A DNA stretch of 64,000 nucleotides from Isochrysis galbana (GCA_018136815.1 CM030931.1:8773153-8837152), one strand, 5' to 3'. Numbered from the stretch's first letter, positions 27,601 to 38,132 are shown. Notes: a model not told the origin generated them from the letters alone. Numbers and translations are program-made.

Positions 27601-28165
27601 AGCCTCAGCAGGTCGATGAGGTATGAAAAAATTGAGAGATGGGTTTAGCGAATTCGTCCAGCTGCCACAACCCAATGGAAGCTGCAGCAAAATAAAGGAC
27701 GTGCGAAGGTGAGACTCGACCCACACTCCTTCGGCGGTAAACGTACATTTCAGGGAGACCGACCAGTAGGCCGCCGTAGACGAGTTCTCCGTAATGCCAT
27801 CACAGAAGGTTTCATACTGTGGGAAAAGCTGCAATTGGTCACCGTCAACCAGAGATGGTTTTGGAAAGGTCTTGAGGCTCAGTGCGTCGGAGAATTCGTA
27901 GTGTTGACCGTGCGAGGGTTGTGACAGTGCTTGTTGGATCCATTCCTGGATCTGAGAGCTAACATCCGCTCCCTTGAGCTGGATTTGGGGGTTGAACAAA
28001 CCTTTGGAGGTGAAAAGGTGTTCGGTTTCTGGGATTGGTCCAACCTTGTGTTGGGTGAAGAGACCTGGGGTGCGCGCGCTCAATCGCGCCCTCTCGGCGG
28101 GGGTACCATGTTTGGCCCAGCCTATATTGGGCCCAGTGACTGTGAGAAGAGCGGTGTAGATCAGA

Positions 28166-29348
28166 GTAACCATTGGAGGCTAGCTAGCGAAACGAGTCGG
28201 TGACGAGTGACGATACCACGTTGCCACACCGTACTCCGGAGCCGGAGGAGTAGAACCACTCCTACAAAACAACTCAGGCTAGACACTCCCTTCCTCCTCG
28301 TTCTCCTGTGCCTCTCTCTATAACTTCTACTCCCACGCGAGGAGGACGAAAACAAAACAACCCCTCCCCCCGTCCCAACTATCGTCGGGGCTGTTACGGC
28401 CGCTCCCTTGGCGGCGGCCGCGCTCGCACTCTGCCCCATGGGCATCGGGCTGTAGCTCGAGAATGCACTGGGAGATGTCGGTGAGACCGCGGCTGTGGGC
28501 AGAGATCGATGGGATGCACACCTTTGATCCAGGGTGCGGCAGCGGCGCCTGAGCCATTCCGCCGGGGGAGCGCCTCCTTCTCATCCTCTCCGCTACACCG
28601 GCGTCGCCGTGTGGAGTTAGGACAAGGCTGGTCTGGGGGGCATGTGCCCGGGATCCCAGGCGCATAGGCGGGGCAGACGGATCCCACCGGTATGTGGGGC
28701 GACTCAAGTGCAGCTGGGCGCGCACTCGTGGCCGCAGAGGCCGCGCTCCGGCGGCTATTCTGGCGGGCTCTCAGCGCTGGTGTAGAACGTGTGCATGCGA
28801 GGCAGCAAACTTCGAGGTGGGGGTCGGCACGGATGGCGCTCGTCTGCTACGAGGCGCACCCTGCTTCATCCAGGGTGCCTTGGGGGTCAATTCACGGGCG
28901 AATATTTCTCTGTAGAGCCTGTTGGACACCGCGCTGGGCGTCGGAATCGAAATCGTCGCATAGCTTTCGAGGGGTCCGTAAGGAGTGTCCGTGCCGTACG
29001 TGTTGGTGTGCGCGGTGAGGTCGGTTTCAGGAGCTCTCACTAGGCTCATCTGGAGGAGCACATTAAATTCTGTCCGGCCTATTTTTAGGCAGATTTTTAG
29101 GGACTTTTAATCCGTACAGCCGGCCACCCACTTGCGACAAAGCCGGAGATGGGCATTTTTCGAACTTTTAGAACTTAGACGACTCTAAGTCTCCGGCAGG
29201 GCCTCCAATAATCTAAAATATGCGACGAGTCGGATTTGGGGTCTTCATGAATGATGCAAGAGCAAATGAGCTGAAGACAACCTGATCAATAACACCGTCT
29301 ACGCGAATCGGACCCCGTAAACGCACAATCACGCACCACGCACCCCGA
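28166..29348. other. Putative copia 5' LTR and intergenic DNA
   Basis: The copia 5' LTR should begin at about 28166 and extend right, but without a partner LTR its length is unknown. A pyrimidine-biased stretch occupies 28270-28400. At 29060-29330 an AT-richer segment contains repeated TTTTTAGG-like words and an imperfect inverted pair (GTCTTCAT / GAGCTGAAGAC). No gene is supported. Confidence 0.35.
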
Positions 29349-30375
29349 ATTCAAAAAAAAAAATCTTCTTAAAAATCTCCGCTACGTGTGCGACATGAGG
29401 CAGTGTGCTTGTGGACCTCCCTACCGCCCACCCTTAACTCCTAACAACCCCCTTCCCCTTCCCCAGTTCCCTCTTTAGCGGAGAAGCTGGTTCCGGGGAG
29501 ACCGCGCGCGCTGCTTCGGCCAGGGGTTGGAGAGAAGGGGGCGGGAGACTATGGCTTCTCCTTTGCTCCGGCTCGGCTTGAATTTCCTTCTCTTATATCC
29601 CCTAGCGTTCCTCTTGCTGTCCGCTGGGGTCTCTATTAAGAGAGGTTAAACTACTCTAGGCGATGTTGCGCATCTCCAGACCTCCCGCCGCCTGCCGGAG
29701 GTCTTCCGATATTTCTAGGTTGAAGTCCTTATCCACCGCGTAGAGAGGGCTTATCATTTTCTTAATATGTTTGTTGCTCGGGGCGTGTAGCCCCATATTT
29801 TCTCGTTGTTTCTTTAGTCGCTGAAAGAATCCGACTTTCGCCGTTACTAGTAAGTGGTATCTCGCAAGGATCGCTCTTAAGATCGACTTAGCGGACCTCC
29901 CGTCCGCGTTACCGTATTGTATGTTATAGAAGTCCGTTAGGATATACCTCCATGCCAGGATACCTAAGTATCCCGAGGAGGGATGCGGTCTATCCACTTG
30001 ATAGCAGAAAAGGCGCTGGGCTACTTCAGATCCCCCATAAAAATTTGTTAAAAATTTAAAAAATTTCTGTACGAGCGCCCCGGGCCGAGCCTTCATCTGG
30101 ATGGGCTCGCCATCGCAAAAAAGCCAATGGCACACTGCCGCGTCACTCGCTGCGCCAGCGGGCTCCTCCGCATTCGCATTCGCGTTCACCGCCGCCTCGA
30201 CGTCGGGCGGCGGCTCGGAGCGCCGCCCAAAGAAGGCTTCAAAGCCTTGCCGGCTGGAATGTGTCCAACGCGACGGCTTCGGCCCCCTCGACCGACCGTT
30301 GGAACATCGTGCCGGCCGCCACGTGCCACGTGCCTGTCGCATCCGCGATCGACCTTTTTGTTTAAGAAGTTGTCT
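29349..30375 (-). mobile_element. TIR-family element B, right end unclear
   Basis: The left terminus reads poly-A, TCTTCTTAAAAATCTCCGCTAC, then a long stretch through CTCTTTAGCGGAGAAGCTGG and GCGCGCTGCTTCGGCC. This matches both ends of the small element at 61923-62638 over roughly 180-230 bp. It encodes a protein homologous to the end of the TIR element A protein. TTTAAGAAGTT at 30362-30372 might be the right end but is short; the element may be truncated. Confidence 0.6.
29656..30342 (-). CDS. TIR-element protein, C-terminal part
   Basis: 228 aa, unknown function. LAWRYILTDFYNIQYG and RAILARYHLLVTAKVGF align with LIAWRYIIGDFYRVEFD and LSRFTILARGLV of the protein at 17910-19514. The C-terminus (SPLYAVDKDFNLEISEDLRQAAGGLEMRNIA in outline) matches that protein's end in position and character. 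The Cys-rich knuckle is not visible here, so this is a truncated or diverged copy, or its 5' part lies in another frame. The initiating Met is uncertain, since conservation starts only around residue 65. Confidence 0.55.
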   Translation of the reverse strand: MRQARGTWRPARCSNGRSRGPKPSRWTHSSRQGFEAFFGRRSEPPPDVEAAVNANANAEEPAGAASDAAVCHWLFCDGEPIQMKARPGALVQKFFKFLTNFYGGSEVAQRLFCYQVDRPHPSSGYLGILAWRYILTDFYNIQYGNADGRSAKSILRAILARYHLLVTAKVGFFQRLKKQRENMGLHAPSNKHIKKMISPLYAVDKDFNLEISEDLRQAAGGLEMRNIA

Positions 30376-30680
30376 GCGTTTCTATGTCCCCTCCTTGCAG
30401 GCTAGTCACTAGTCACCGTCGCAGGGTCCTACATTCGTCCATTCGCCCTTGTTGCCCTCGCCTCCTTTGTCGCCTCCCTTGTCGCCTGCTTGCCCCTCAC
30501 TCAGCTGGCTTATACCTCCTTGCGTGCTCCTCGCGTTTTTAGGCTAAATCGCCGGTAACTCAAACACGTCGCGAGAGACGGAGAGAGAGCGCGAGAGAGA
30601 AAGAGAATCCGCAGCGACGGTCGGAGCGTGTCTTCGCTTTGGATTTTCCCACCAAGGCGGAAAGTCGAAGAGGAACGTTA
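30376..30680. other. Short spacer with purine-rich tail
   Basis: C/T-rich then GAGAGA-rich sequence leading up to the LTR at 30681. No gene seen. Confidence 0.35.
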
Positions 30681-31264
30681 TGTCGCGCAACCACGGCGAT
30701 CACATTGGATACAGATCGCAGCGAGGTATCCTTGCAATCGAAGAAATCTTGCTGTTGAGCGTGGACCTTCTAGACGTTTCTATCGAGCAACCCCGAGTAG
30801 CAACCAAGGGAGGAGAAAACCAAAGACCAACGGGACCAAGGGCTTCCATGCAACTTGCATCAAGGGGAAAGATAACCCAAAACCAAAGCAGCGAATCTAA
30901 ATCAATCTCCAAGGGGAGATGGCAAACCAAGGACCAAGGAGAAAGATTCCCTCACCCAAGCAGCGAACCTAAATGGATCTCCGAGGGGGGATGGCAAACC
31001 AAACCTGATTGCCCCCAGAAGCAGTTAAAGAAACGCGGGGAGATAGCGAATTAAACCTTTTTGCGAGGCGCCTGGGAGGAAGAAAGGTGGGGATGGGGAA
31101 ACTTCCCTTCTCTTCGAGAGAAAGAGGGAGGGCGCTCCAGAACCCTAGATCCTAGGCGTCCACGCGAAGTTTTTGACCGAGAACGAGAACGAGAGAATTA
31201 TAACGATAAATACCGAACGAAGAGAAGAGAGAAGCCTAGCGAGAGTCGATTCGCGAATGCGACA
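30681..31264 (+). repeat. LTR (TGTCGC...GCGACA), probably solo
   Basis: 584 bp with inverted terminal hexamers TGTCGC/GCGACA. The right end is confirmed by two other copies (ending at 53162 and 61769), which stop at the same GCGAATGCGACA with different flanks. The body is nearly identical to 61232-61769. No target duplication is visible. It is followed directly by gag-like sequence without an obvious primer-binding site. Confidence 0.75.
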
Positions 31265-31400
31265 GCCTTTCTCAGCTGAGGAGGTGGTCCAGCCCGTCAT
31301 TCCATCACTCCCGGCCACCTTCGCTGCGCCTCCCGCCGATCGTTTCCCTTCCGAATCATCGCATATCGAGCCAGTGGTCATGCTCGATCCGTCAGTGCCA
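31265..31400 (+). pseudogene. Gag N-terminal fragment (FSAEEVV family)
   Basis: Encodes a PFSAEEVVQPVI stretch and a following Ala/Pro segment. This matches 55052-55180 (PPFSAEEVVHPVI) and DNA at 62212-62347. It is interpreted as the truncated start of a retrotransposon Gag associated with the TGTCGC LTR family. Confidence 0.55.
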
Positions 31401-32014
31401 CACGCCGCGCGCTCAAGGGGCACGCGAGCGAAATCGACAGTTTTTTGTCCGGGGGCCCCGCTCGTTCGGAGCCGTTCGGAGCGTCGCACCAGCCAGGACG
31501 CCAGGACGGGTCTAGATGTGAGACGCGCCCGGAGAGCGAATGCTCAGCGAATCCGTGCGCACCAGCTGGCACAACACCGGCGTCGGGGGGCAGCGCGCAG
31601 CGCTCCGCCGAGGAGTGCGTTCCCTTATGACAGCGGGGGAGCGCCAGCAGCCATGGAATATGGAATAGGCTAGAAATCAAAAAGCGCGATCTGTGTTTAT
31701 GAGAGTGAGTGTGAGAGCCATTACTTGTTCCTAGACCATTCACAATCGCATGGACAAATACAACGTTGGCAATGAGAATGTAGCTGTTTCTGTGGTCTCC
31801 GGCGGGGGTCTATGATCTCCGGCTGAGGCTCGTTATATGTACCTATATATACACATGCGTCTTTTCCTATCAAGTCTCGACCGATCTCGTCCTTTGTACT
31901 ATACGGATTCTATCCCATGGGATAGTATCCCCCCCCCCCCCCTGCCCCGCCCCCACCCGCAGTCTCCCCCCCCCTCCCCCCCTCTCCTCCCGTCCCCCTC
32001 TCTCCCCACCGCCC
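31401..32014. other. Intergenic, C-rich promoter side of the DUF1275 gene
   Basis: Mixed sequence, then a run of C and CCCCTCC words at 31925-32000 immediately before the ATG at 32015. No other gene supported. Confidence 0.4.
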
Positions 32015-33802
32015 ATGCTGCCAGCCCTTCGCCGGGGCGGCCTCCTCGCGCGCGCCGCCGTAGGACTCACCCTCTCCTCCCTCTGCGGCTTTGTGGACGT
32101 TCTGTGTGTCGCGAGGTACGGAGCCTTCCCCGCCACGCAGGTGTGCGCTCCTCCACACATACACCTCCTTCTACCTCCCCTGGCACCCCCTGGCGCCCTT
32201 AAGCGCCCCCTGGAACTCCTCCTCACACACCCCTCCTTCTCTCCCCCCCCCCCCTCCCTCCCCCCCGCCGCCACCTGGCGCCCCTCTTGCGCCCCCTTGG
32301 CGCTCCTCTACACACACCCCTCCTCCTACGCCCCCCCGTCCCCCACGGCGTCCCCTTGGCGCTCCTCCACACACACACACACACACACACACCCTTCTAC
32401 CCTCCCTAGCGCTCTTCCACCCCCCCTCTCCTTCTACGCGCCCCTGCCGCCCCCTGCCGCCCCTTGGCGCCCCCTGGCGCTCCTCCACCCATCCACCTCC
32501 TTTCTTCCCACCCCTTGCGCCCCCCACCCCCTTTTCTCTGCCCCTGGCGCCCCTTGCGCCCCTCTCCCCCCCTTGGCGACCCCTTGCGCACCTTTCGCCC
32601 CTTGGCCCCCTTCGACCTTTCGCATCCGGCCTCTCTTAGCCCCTTCGCCCCTTCACCCCCTTCGCCCCTTCACCCCCTCGCCCCTCCGGCCCCTCCGCCC
32701 CTTTCGCCCATTCGGCCTCATCGCCCACTCGGCCCATTGGGCCTCATAACCCCTTGCGCCCACTGGGCCCATTGGGCCCCTTAACCCCTTTCGCCCCCTC
32801 GGCCCCATCACCTTCTCTCCTACCAAAGACACGTTCCGCACACACAGCGCGACGCACACGCCTTCCCAGAAACGCAAGTGCACGTGGTCCGTCTCACTGT
32901 GTCCAGCTCCCCGCCAACAGACTGGAAACGTCATCTTCATTGGGGAGTACCTCCACCAGCTCTGGTCTCCAACGCACGCGCTCGCGCCTGGTGAAGAGGA
33001 GGTCGTAGAGGAAGCAGTCTACTACCGTGCCGCTGTGATGCTTGCCTCGGTGCTGGGCGCGTATGCCTACTGCGCACTCGAGCACCTGCGGCCACATCGT
33101 ACAGCCGCGACGCTCGGCCCGTTCTTCGCACTCCTCATCCTCGCGGCTGACGTCATACCGTGGCTATGCGGCGAGACCGACGAGCTGCTCCGTTTTCATG
33201 CAACCGTTGCAGCTCGCGATGATAAGGCCGGCGCGCACGAGGTCAACGCAGATGAGCGCAGCTTCCAAATGGCCGGCAAGTGGTGCGTCTGCCTGGTGGC
33301 CTTCGCGTTCGGCGGCCTCCACTTCATGTGCAGCCCCACGTCCGACGGCTCGCGCATGAAGGCTGTCACCTTCGCCGCCACTGGTCATCTGCATAAGCTG
33401 ACCAAGGTTTTCTGGAAGGTCACGCACTGCCGGCACCTCGGCGACTCGGAACGAAGGTCGGCGCTCATCTCGCTCTCCGTCGTGTTCGGCATGATACTTG
33501 GCGCGGTGGTTGGCGCGCTCGCCATGCACGCGGGCCGCGACACGGGCGACCAATGGCTCTTTGTCCCCGTCGCTGTCATGGTCCTCGGCGCCGTTGAGCT
33601 GCACGACGCCGCGCTCGAGCCGCCCGAGGGGTGGGGCGCCCCCAGGCAAAATTCAGTCGTAGGGGTGACCGATGCGGCCAAGCCGCTTCTAGGGCCTGCG
33701 GATCGCGCCGAGGCGACTGCGGCCAAGCCGTCGTTAGGGGTCGCCGCCGTGGGCGGCGATGCAGCGGGGGTGGTCGCCGAGCCTGGGGCGGCGTGTCCTT
33801 AG
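32015..33802 (+). CDS. DUF1275 (YoaK-like) multi-pass membrane protein, two exons
   Basis: Exon 1 is 32015..32140 and exon 2 is 32921..33802, both phase 0, giving 335 aa. Exon 1 encodes SSLCGFVDVLCVARYGAFPATQ and exon 2 opens TGNVIFIGEYLHQLW. Joined, they form the DUF1275 signature of GxVD, a spaced Gly-x-Phe and TGN. Later hydrophobic segments include VMLASVLGAYAYCAL, LGPFFALLILAADVI, WCVCLVAFAFGGL, LSVVFGMILGAVVGALAM and FVPVAVMVLGAVEL. Bacterial relatives are about 220-240 aa; the extra length is a charged loop around residues 140-170 and a hydrophilic C-terminal tail. The family is a membrane protein of unestablished function. The intervening 780-nt GT-AG intron is made of C-rich degenerate repeats that keep some frames open. 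Confidence 0.72.
32141..32920 (+). repeat. Intron filled with C-rich degenerate repeats and a (CA)n tract
   Basis: Repeated words of the CCCCTTGGCGC and CCCCTTCGCCCC type and a (AC)n run at 32370-32391 fill the intron between GTGTGCGC and CCGCCAACAG. Long open frames on both strands here are products of the repeat. Confidence 0.65.
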
Positions 33803-34159
33803 TGCGATCCGACAGCAGGCAGTCGGCTGCGCTAGCACTGCGCGCGTGGCTCTCTACAGCCGGCACCGCGGTGACGGGCAGCGATGCGTCGGTGGTGGAC
33901 GCCGAGACGGGTGGCTGCGTGCCCTTGGTGCAACCCCTTGACAGTCGTTGAGCGGTGGGCAGGCTGTGTGCATTGCGTTCCAAAGTCGGCGCCGCAATGA
34001 CAGGCGATCGATATTAGCGCTCCGGGCGTTCTTTGAGCTGCCTTTCGCCTTGGTGCTTCTGCCGAGCGTCGCAAGGCATGTGTGCACGCCAGCCAAAAGT
34101 TGGGCGATGGGGTTCGGCATCTGCTGAGGCGCATAAAGTCGCTTAAGGCTATTGTGAGC
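33803..34159. other. 3' flank of the DUF1275 gene
   Basis: No coding or RNA feature recognised. Confidence 0.35.
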
Positions 34160-34465
34160 TGGGCGGTCAATTGGCGCGCCATTGCTGCTCATTGTATCAT
34201 TCAGAGGGGGCAGACAACGAGCGGGGGGGGGGGGCATGGCTCTTTTGTCTCATCCCCACCGCTTGGTGGTTGCTCTTGACGCACTTCGTAGGAGCCGTAT
34301 GCTGTCACAACGTGGGCGGTCAATTGGCGCGCCATTGCTGCTCATTGTATCATTCAGAGGGGGCAGACAACGAGCGGGGGGGGGGGCATGGCTCTTTTGT
34401 CTCATCCCCACCGCTTGGTGGTTGCTCTTGACGCACTTCGTAGGAGCCGTATGCTGTCACAACGT
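34160..34465. repeat. 153-bp tandem duplication
   Basis: Two near-identical units (34160-34312 and 34313-34465), each beginning GGGCGGTCAATTGGCGCGCC and containing a poly-G run and CTCATCCCCACCGC. The G-run length differs slightly between copies. Confidence 0.85.
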
Positions 34466-35180
34466 AGCTGCTGCAGAGCGTAGTCAGTGGTGCGGTGATA
34501 GGGGGGCCATACGGCTTGGGTGCCTTGGTGAACAATGACAATGATAGGGACGGGACCATAGGAGAGTGGACCAGCGTTAGTTAGAAAGGCAGAGGGGGAG
34601 TTTGGAGACCCACGATTGTCCTTGTGATTATGCGGAGCGAGGTGGAGTGGCTGTGTACAGGCTCAATTGTAGTGAGAATTGGGGGGGGCAACTTCCGGAT
34701 AGTGTTAAAATCAGCTACTCTCACTAGCTATAAATATGATCTGCAACACTTCGCGCGGCCGCATTCGCGACGTGTTCGACCGGTGATGGGGCGGTCAAAC
34801 ACTGATTTACAACTACGAACAACTACTGACATGCGGGAGGGGCTGCATTTTTTGATAGAGGTGGGGGAGAGTGGGTTGAAAAAAAAACTCTTGTTGATCC
34901 GGAGGCCCACATTTTTTTTATCGTCGGACCGGGGAAAGATTTCCCCTCGTCCCTCTCCCCGCTCTAATCCGAATCCGTGGCAGAGCGATGGCGACCGACC
35001 CGCCTGAGAGGCCGACCTTCGCCGCGCCCCAGCGAGAGCACGGCGGTGGTCAGCCCCCCCTTGTCGATGGTGTTCGGACTAAATGGTCCGAGTACACCGG
35101 TCGGCGGTCTCACCGGCGTTTCATGCCACCGCACTCGGCCGACTTCTGCTTCACCTGCCCACGCAGCATGGCCGCCAGCC
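34466..35180. other. Gene-free stretch before the polymerase fragment
   Basis: No supported gene. Poly-A at about 34879 and poly-T at about 34912 lie close together. Confidence 0.35.
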
Positions 35181-35184
35181 CCAC

Positions 35185-35440
35185 ACCACACGCCGTCGTC
35201 GACGCCGTCTTCCGCTCGCGCACGACCGACGGCGACCGGATGGTGCGCGTGCGCACGCGCGCCCAGCGCATCCCCACGCTCGGCGACAAGCTCTCGTCGC
35301 GCCACGGCCAGAAGGGCGTCATCGGCATGGTGCTGCCGCAGGCCGACATGCCCTTCACCGAGGACGGCGTGCAGCCCGACAGCCCGACCTCATCGTCAAC
35401 CCGCACGCCATCCCGTCGCGCATGGCCATCTCTTCCGCGG
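35185..35440 (+). pseudogene. Fragment of the second-largest DNA-directed RNA polymerase subunit, broken
   Basis: Translates to VRTRAQRIPTLGDKLSSRHG, QKGVIGMVLPQADMPFTEDG and, after a frameshift, LIVNPHAIPSRMAI. This is the highly conserved region of the beta-like subunit (RPB2 family) containing the GDK..SRHGQKG and NPHAIPSRM blocks. An 8-nt tandem duplication (AGCCCGAC at 35373-35380 and 35381-35388) breaks the frame. Homology fades on both sides, and the rest of the roughly 1100-1200-aa gene is absent. The wording GMVLPQADMPFTEDG is somewhat closer to polymerase subunits of algal giant viruses than to nuclear Pol II as I recall them, so a viral or paralogous origin is possible. This cannot be settled by eye. 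Confidence 0.7.
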
Positions 35441-35499
35441 CCGTCGGGCCAGACCTGTGGTACATGCGAGACAGTAGCACATGGGCGTCACCAATCTCC

Positions 35500-36296
35500 T
35501 TGAAAACAAGCCTGGTGTGATTGTGCTGTTTGGACACCTGGTTGGACCCGACAAACTGCTCTGGTATCTCAAGATCCCCCGGCACGCCGGCGACGGTCTC
35601 CACCACTGCCTTCACCCGCTTGAAGGCGCTCGCCGAGCAGCCGTAGAGAACTGCAGTACTGTGCACGCACAGGCTCACGCTGCTAGCAACACCCAAGGGT
35701 ACGATGACTTCGGTGAACCCGTTCTTGGAGCGGTCATAAGCAGGCCGCAGAATGCCTTCGAGGACCCGTGTCGGGCTGCCGCCCATCTTGAGCATCTGCA
35801 TGTTGAAGTGATGCCTGCAACTCAGCACGTTGAGGACCGACAAGCCTGCCAAGCAGTCGCCATTGCTGCAGCTGGACGGGCACAGATAGGTCAGGGCAGC
35901 TTCGATCGACGACGACGCCGTGTTATCCTTGAGTTGTGTGGAAGAGCCCTGCCCAGGAAAGGCAAACTCCGCAGACCACAGACTAGACGAGTTTGACTGC
36001 CACCTGCGCAGTGCACGCCACGACTCCTTCGTGACGATTCGGCGCGAACTGTGCAGATGCACTTTCCGACTATCCGGACAAGGGGTGAGACGAGAAACGT
36101 CTTGAAGAACGGGGGGAACGGTTGACCTCGCAGCCCAGACTTCATCCCCTTCTCCCCATGCCCACTTCCTGCTCTGATTCGCAGGGTGAGCACTCTGCAA
36201 AGCAGTCTTGTGAAGGTGCAGCAGACACGTCAGCGGACGGCGGCGGGCTTTGGAGAGCAACAAGCTGGCACGAGACAAGAGCAGACCGGGCTGCAA
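35500..36296 (-). pseudogene. Cys-rich fragment resembling an algal transposon-associated domain
   Basis: The minus frame reads C-x3-C-x3-GDC early, then CRHHFNMQMLKMGGSPTRV, GILRPAYDRS, a Cys/His strip (SLCVHSTAVLYGCSASAFKRV) and a C-terminal HNHTRLVFKEIGDA. The spacing of a Cys cluster, an LR...Y helix, a VC..A..YG+S..T+KRV helix and a later hydrophobic block resembles the N-terminal domain of transposon-type proteins common in algal genomes. I cannot name the family with certainty. No DDE core is seen. It overlaps the polymerase fragment on the opposite strand only by chance. Confidence 0.35.
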
Positions 36297-37054
36297 GCCA
36301 AGTTACCGAAGCATCTATGGCCTTCCTTTTGCGCCGACGCTCGCTGCTCATAAGGTTTGAGATTATCGGAGCACGTGCACTCGTCCCGCTGCCACTGCAG
36401 CTCGACGCAGGCGTTGGCACACCTGCAGCAGCACATGCATCCATGCCACCGCTCGTGCAGGCGTCTCGATCGGCGTCCGCTATGCGCATTCCGCCCTCCC
36501 CGTTCATCGACGGCGTTTCTGCGCCACTGCTGAAGTCGGGCGTGCAAAGGGCCACCTCTGCTGCCCCGGCAGCATCCGGGCCGTTCGTCGCTGCAGCACT
36601 CTCGCAAGCTGCACCACTCCCGCAACACTGGGAATGCGTGACGCTAAGCCTTCGCCTTCTGAAGGAGCCCAGCCGGAGAGCGCCTGACTCACCACTGGTT
36701 GCCAAATCTGCGACACCACTGACTTCGGGCGCTCGACTGGCGACCTCTATACGGCCTCAGCAGCATCCTCGCAGTTTGTCGCTGCAGCACTCCAGCAACC
36801 CCGGGAGTGCGCAACGCTACCCCTTCGCCGTCTGAAGGAGCCTAGGCCCGAGACATGACCATTAATGCAAGCCGGGGCGCTCAGATGACCCGCCCGCCCG
36901 CCCCCGGGCTCTGCCGGGGTCTCTGCAGGGCTTGCTGGGACATCTTCACCTGCGTCTTCACCTGCGTCGGCGTGCGGCATCGGCCAGCGGCTTAGTGCAG
37001 CCGCCGATATTCCCAGTTGTAATTATTTTTTATTATGGGCGTGGAGTCCCGCTA
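36297..37054. repeat. Diverged duplicated segment, otherwise gene-free
   Basis: Two related stretches (about 36560-36680 and 36735-36850) share GCAGCATCC...CGTCGCTGCAGCACTC...CCTTCGCC-TCTGAAGGAGCC. Open frames occur on both strands but none has recognisable content. Confidence 0.45.
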
Positions 37055-37650
37055 TCATCTCGAGGAGAGCAGTGTGCTCTCGGTCGCGCTTCTCGTCTGA
37101 AGTTGTTGAGCTTCGATCGCGGACTGCATGTAGGCGAGGCGACCGGCCAAGAGGTCAGCGGCGGAGGGAGCCTCGCTCACGTGTTCCCACGCACTGTCTT
37201 CGAGCGGGTGGGCATGGGGGTGGGGCTTTGGGTAGCCCGAGGTCCCGAGGAAGGTGAACTCAGCTCGCTCGCTGAATGAATCTGCGAGCGGCGACTCGTC
37301 TGATGGGGCGGCGGATGGCGCCGCTGTGTTCGAGGGGTCTTGTGGAGGAGGCTCAGGGGAGCCGCCGGATCCGACGAAGTGGATCCCTTGTGGGACACAA
37401 GAGGTTCCCGCCGCTCCCATGGACAGAGCTAGGGGGAGCGGGGTTGTGAGAGCGCGGTCGTAGGCGCCAAGGCGGAATTTGTGCTTGTCGAACACGCGAT
37501 GACTACAGGCTCGTAGGCAGAGGGCCAGAGGGCCGTTCGACCGAGCCGGCAGCTGACGCGGCCGTAGAATGTAGAATGTTCGTTGATTGTTGCTTGCGGG
37601 AAGATGTCTGAAAGGTCATAGTAGGAGTCGGGTTTGACAGTGTCTGTCAT
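37055..37650 (-). pseudogene. Frameshifted gag-like ORF next to a possible LTR
   Basis: A first frame (37650-37490) encodes VKPDSYYDLSDIFPQATINE and RTALWPSAYEPVV. The reading then passes to another frame, DKHKFRLGAYDRALTTPLPL, which runs Pro/Ser-rich to 37055. The break is near 37490. It is not a recognised protein. The position downstream of a TGTC...GACA-bounded segment on the same strand suggests a retrotransposon Gag start. Confidence 0.35.
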
Positions 37651-38132
37651 CGAGTGCTGTGAGCGACGAGGTGGACGGAAGGCCGAAGGATGGTGACGCG
37701 TGGCGTCCGAGAGTAGGGACGAGGCTAGCTAGCGAGCTAGGGGTAGAGAGAGAACGAGAATGAGAGCTTCTTAGGACCGAGGTAGACACGAGGGACTACA
37801 ACGTCAACCCCCAAAAGCTAGAGGCCACAGAACCATACACACTAAGCCAAACAGGGCGAAAACTAACCACACCTGGACGGACGGCCAAGCGTCGGCACCA
37901 GGGCAATTCAGCAACGCGCAGACATGCGACGGAGGGGTCGGCACAACGAGGACAGACCTCGCTGGGGAGCTATGACCGAGACACGGAGAGAAGACAAAAG
38001 ACAGTCACGGAACGTTGATGACATCGAGAGAAAGTAAGAGAAGAGGCGGTATACCAATCGACGAGACCTTGAGGCCTAAAAATAACCCACAGGTTAAAGT
38101 AAAAGTCTGTCAGCGTATGGAATACGACATGT
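37651..38132. other. Leader-like DNA between the putative LTR and the gag-like ORF
   Basis: No gene seen. On the minus strand this would be the 5' untranslated leader of the putative element. Confidence 0.3.

Larger units (their letters stand above)
22811..28165 (-). mobile_element. Ty1/copia LTR retrotransposon, defective copy
   Basis: Minus-strand order Gag, CCHC knuckle, protease, integrase, RT, RNase H identifies Ty1/copia. The leader begins near 28165, where ...CTCCA is followed by TGGTTACTCTGAT, a plausible LTR end and primer-binding site, though not a match to the usual Met-tRNA complement. No matching LTR is seen beyond 22811, so the 3' LTR is missing or highly diverged. One frameshift interrupts the integrase near 25086-25092. 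Confidence 0.85.

Noticed and set aside
32091-32749. Pro-rich open frames through the C-rich repeat
   Set aside because: They lie within the intron of the DUF1275 gene and arise from repeat words of CCCCTTGGCGC type.
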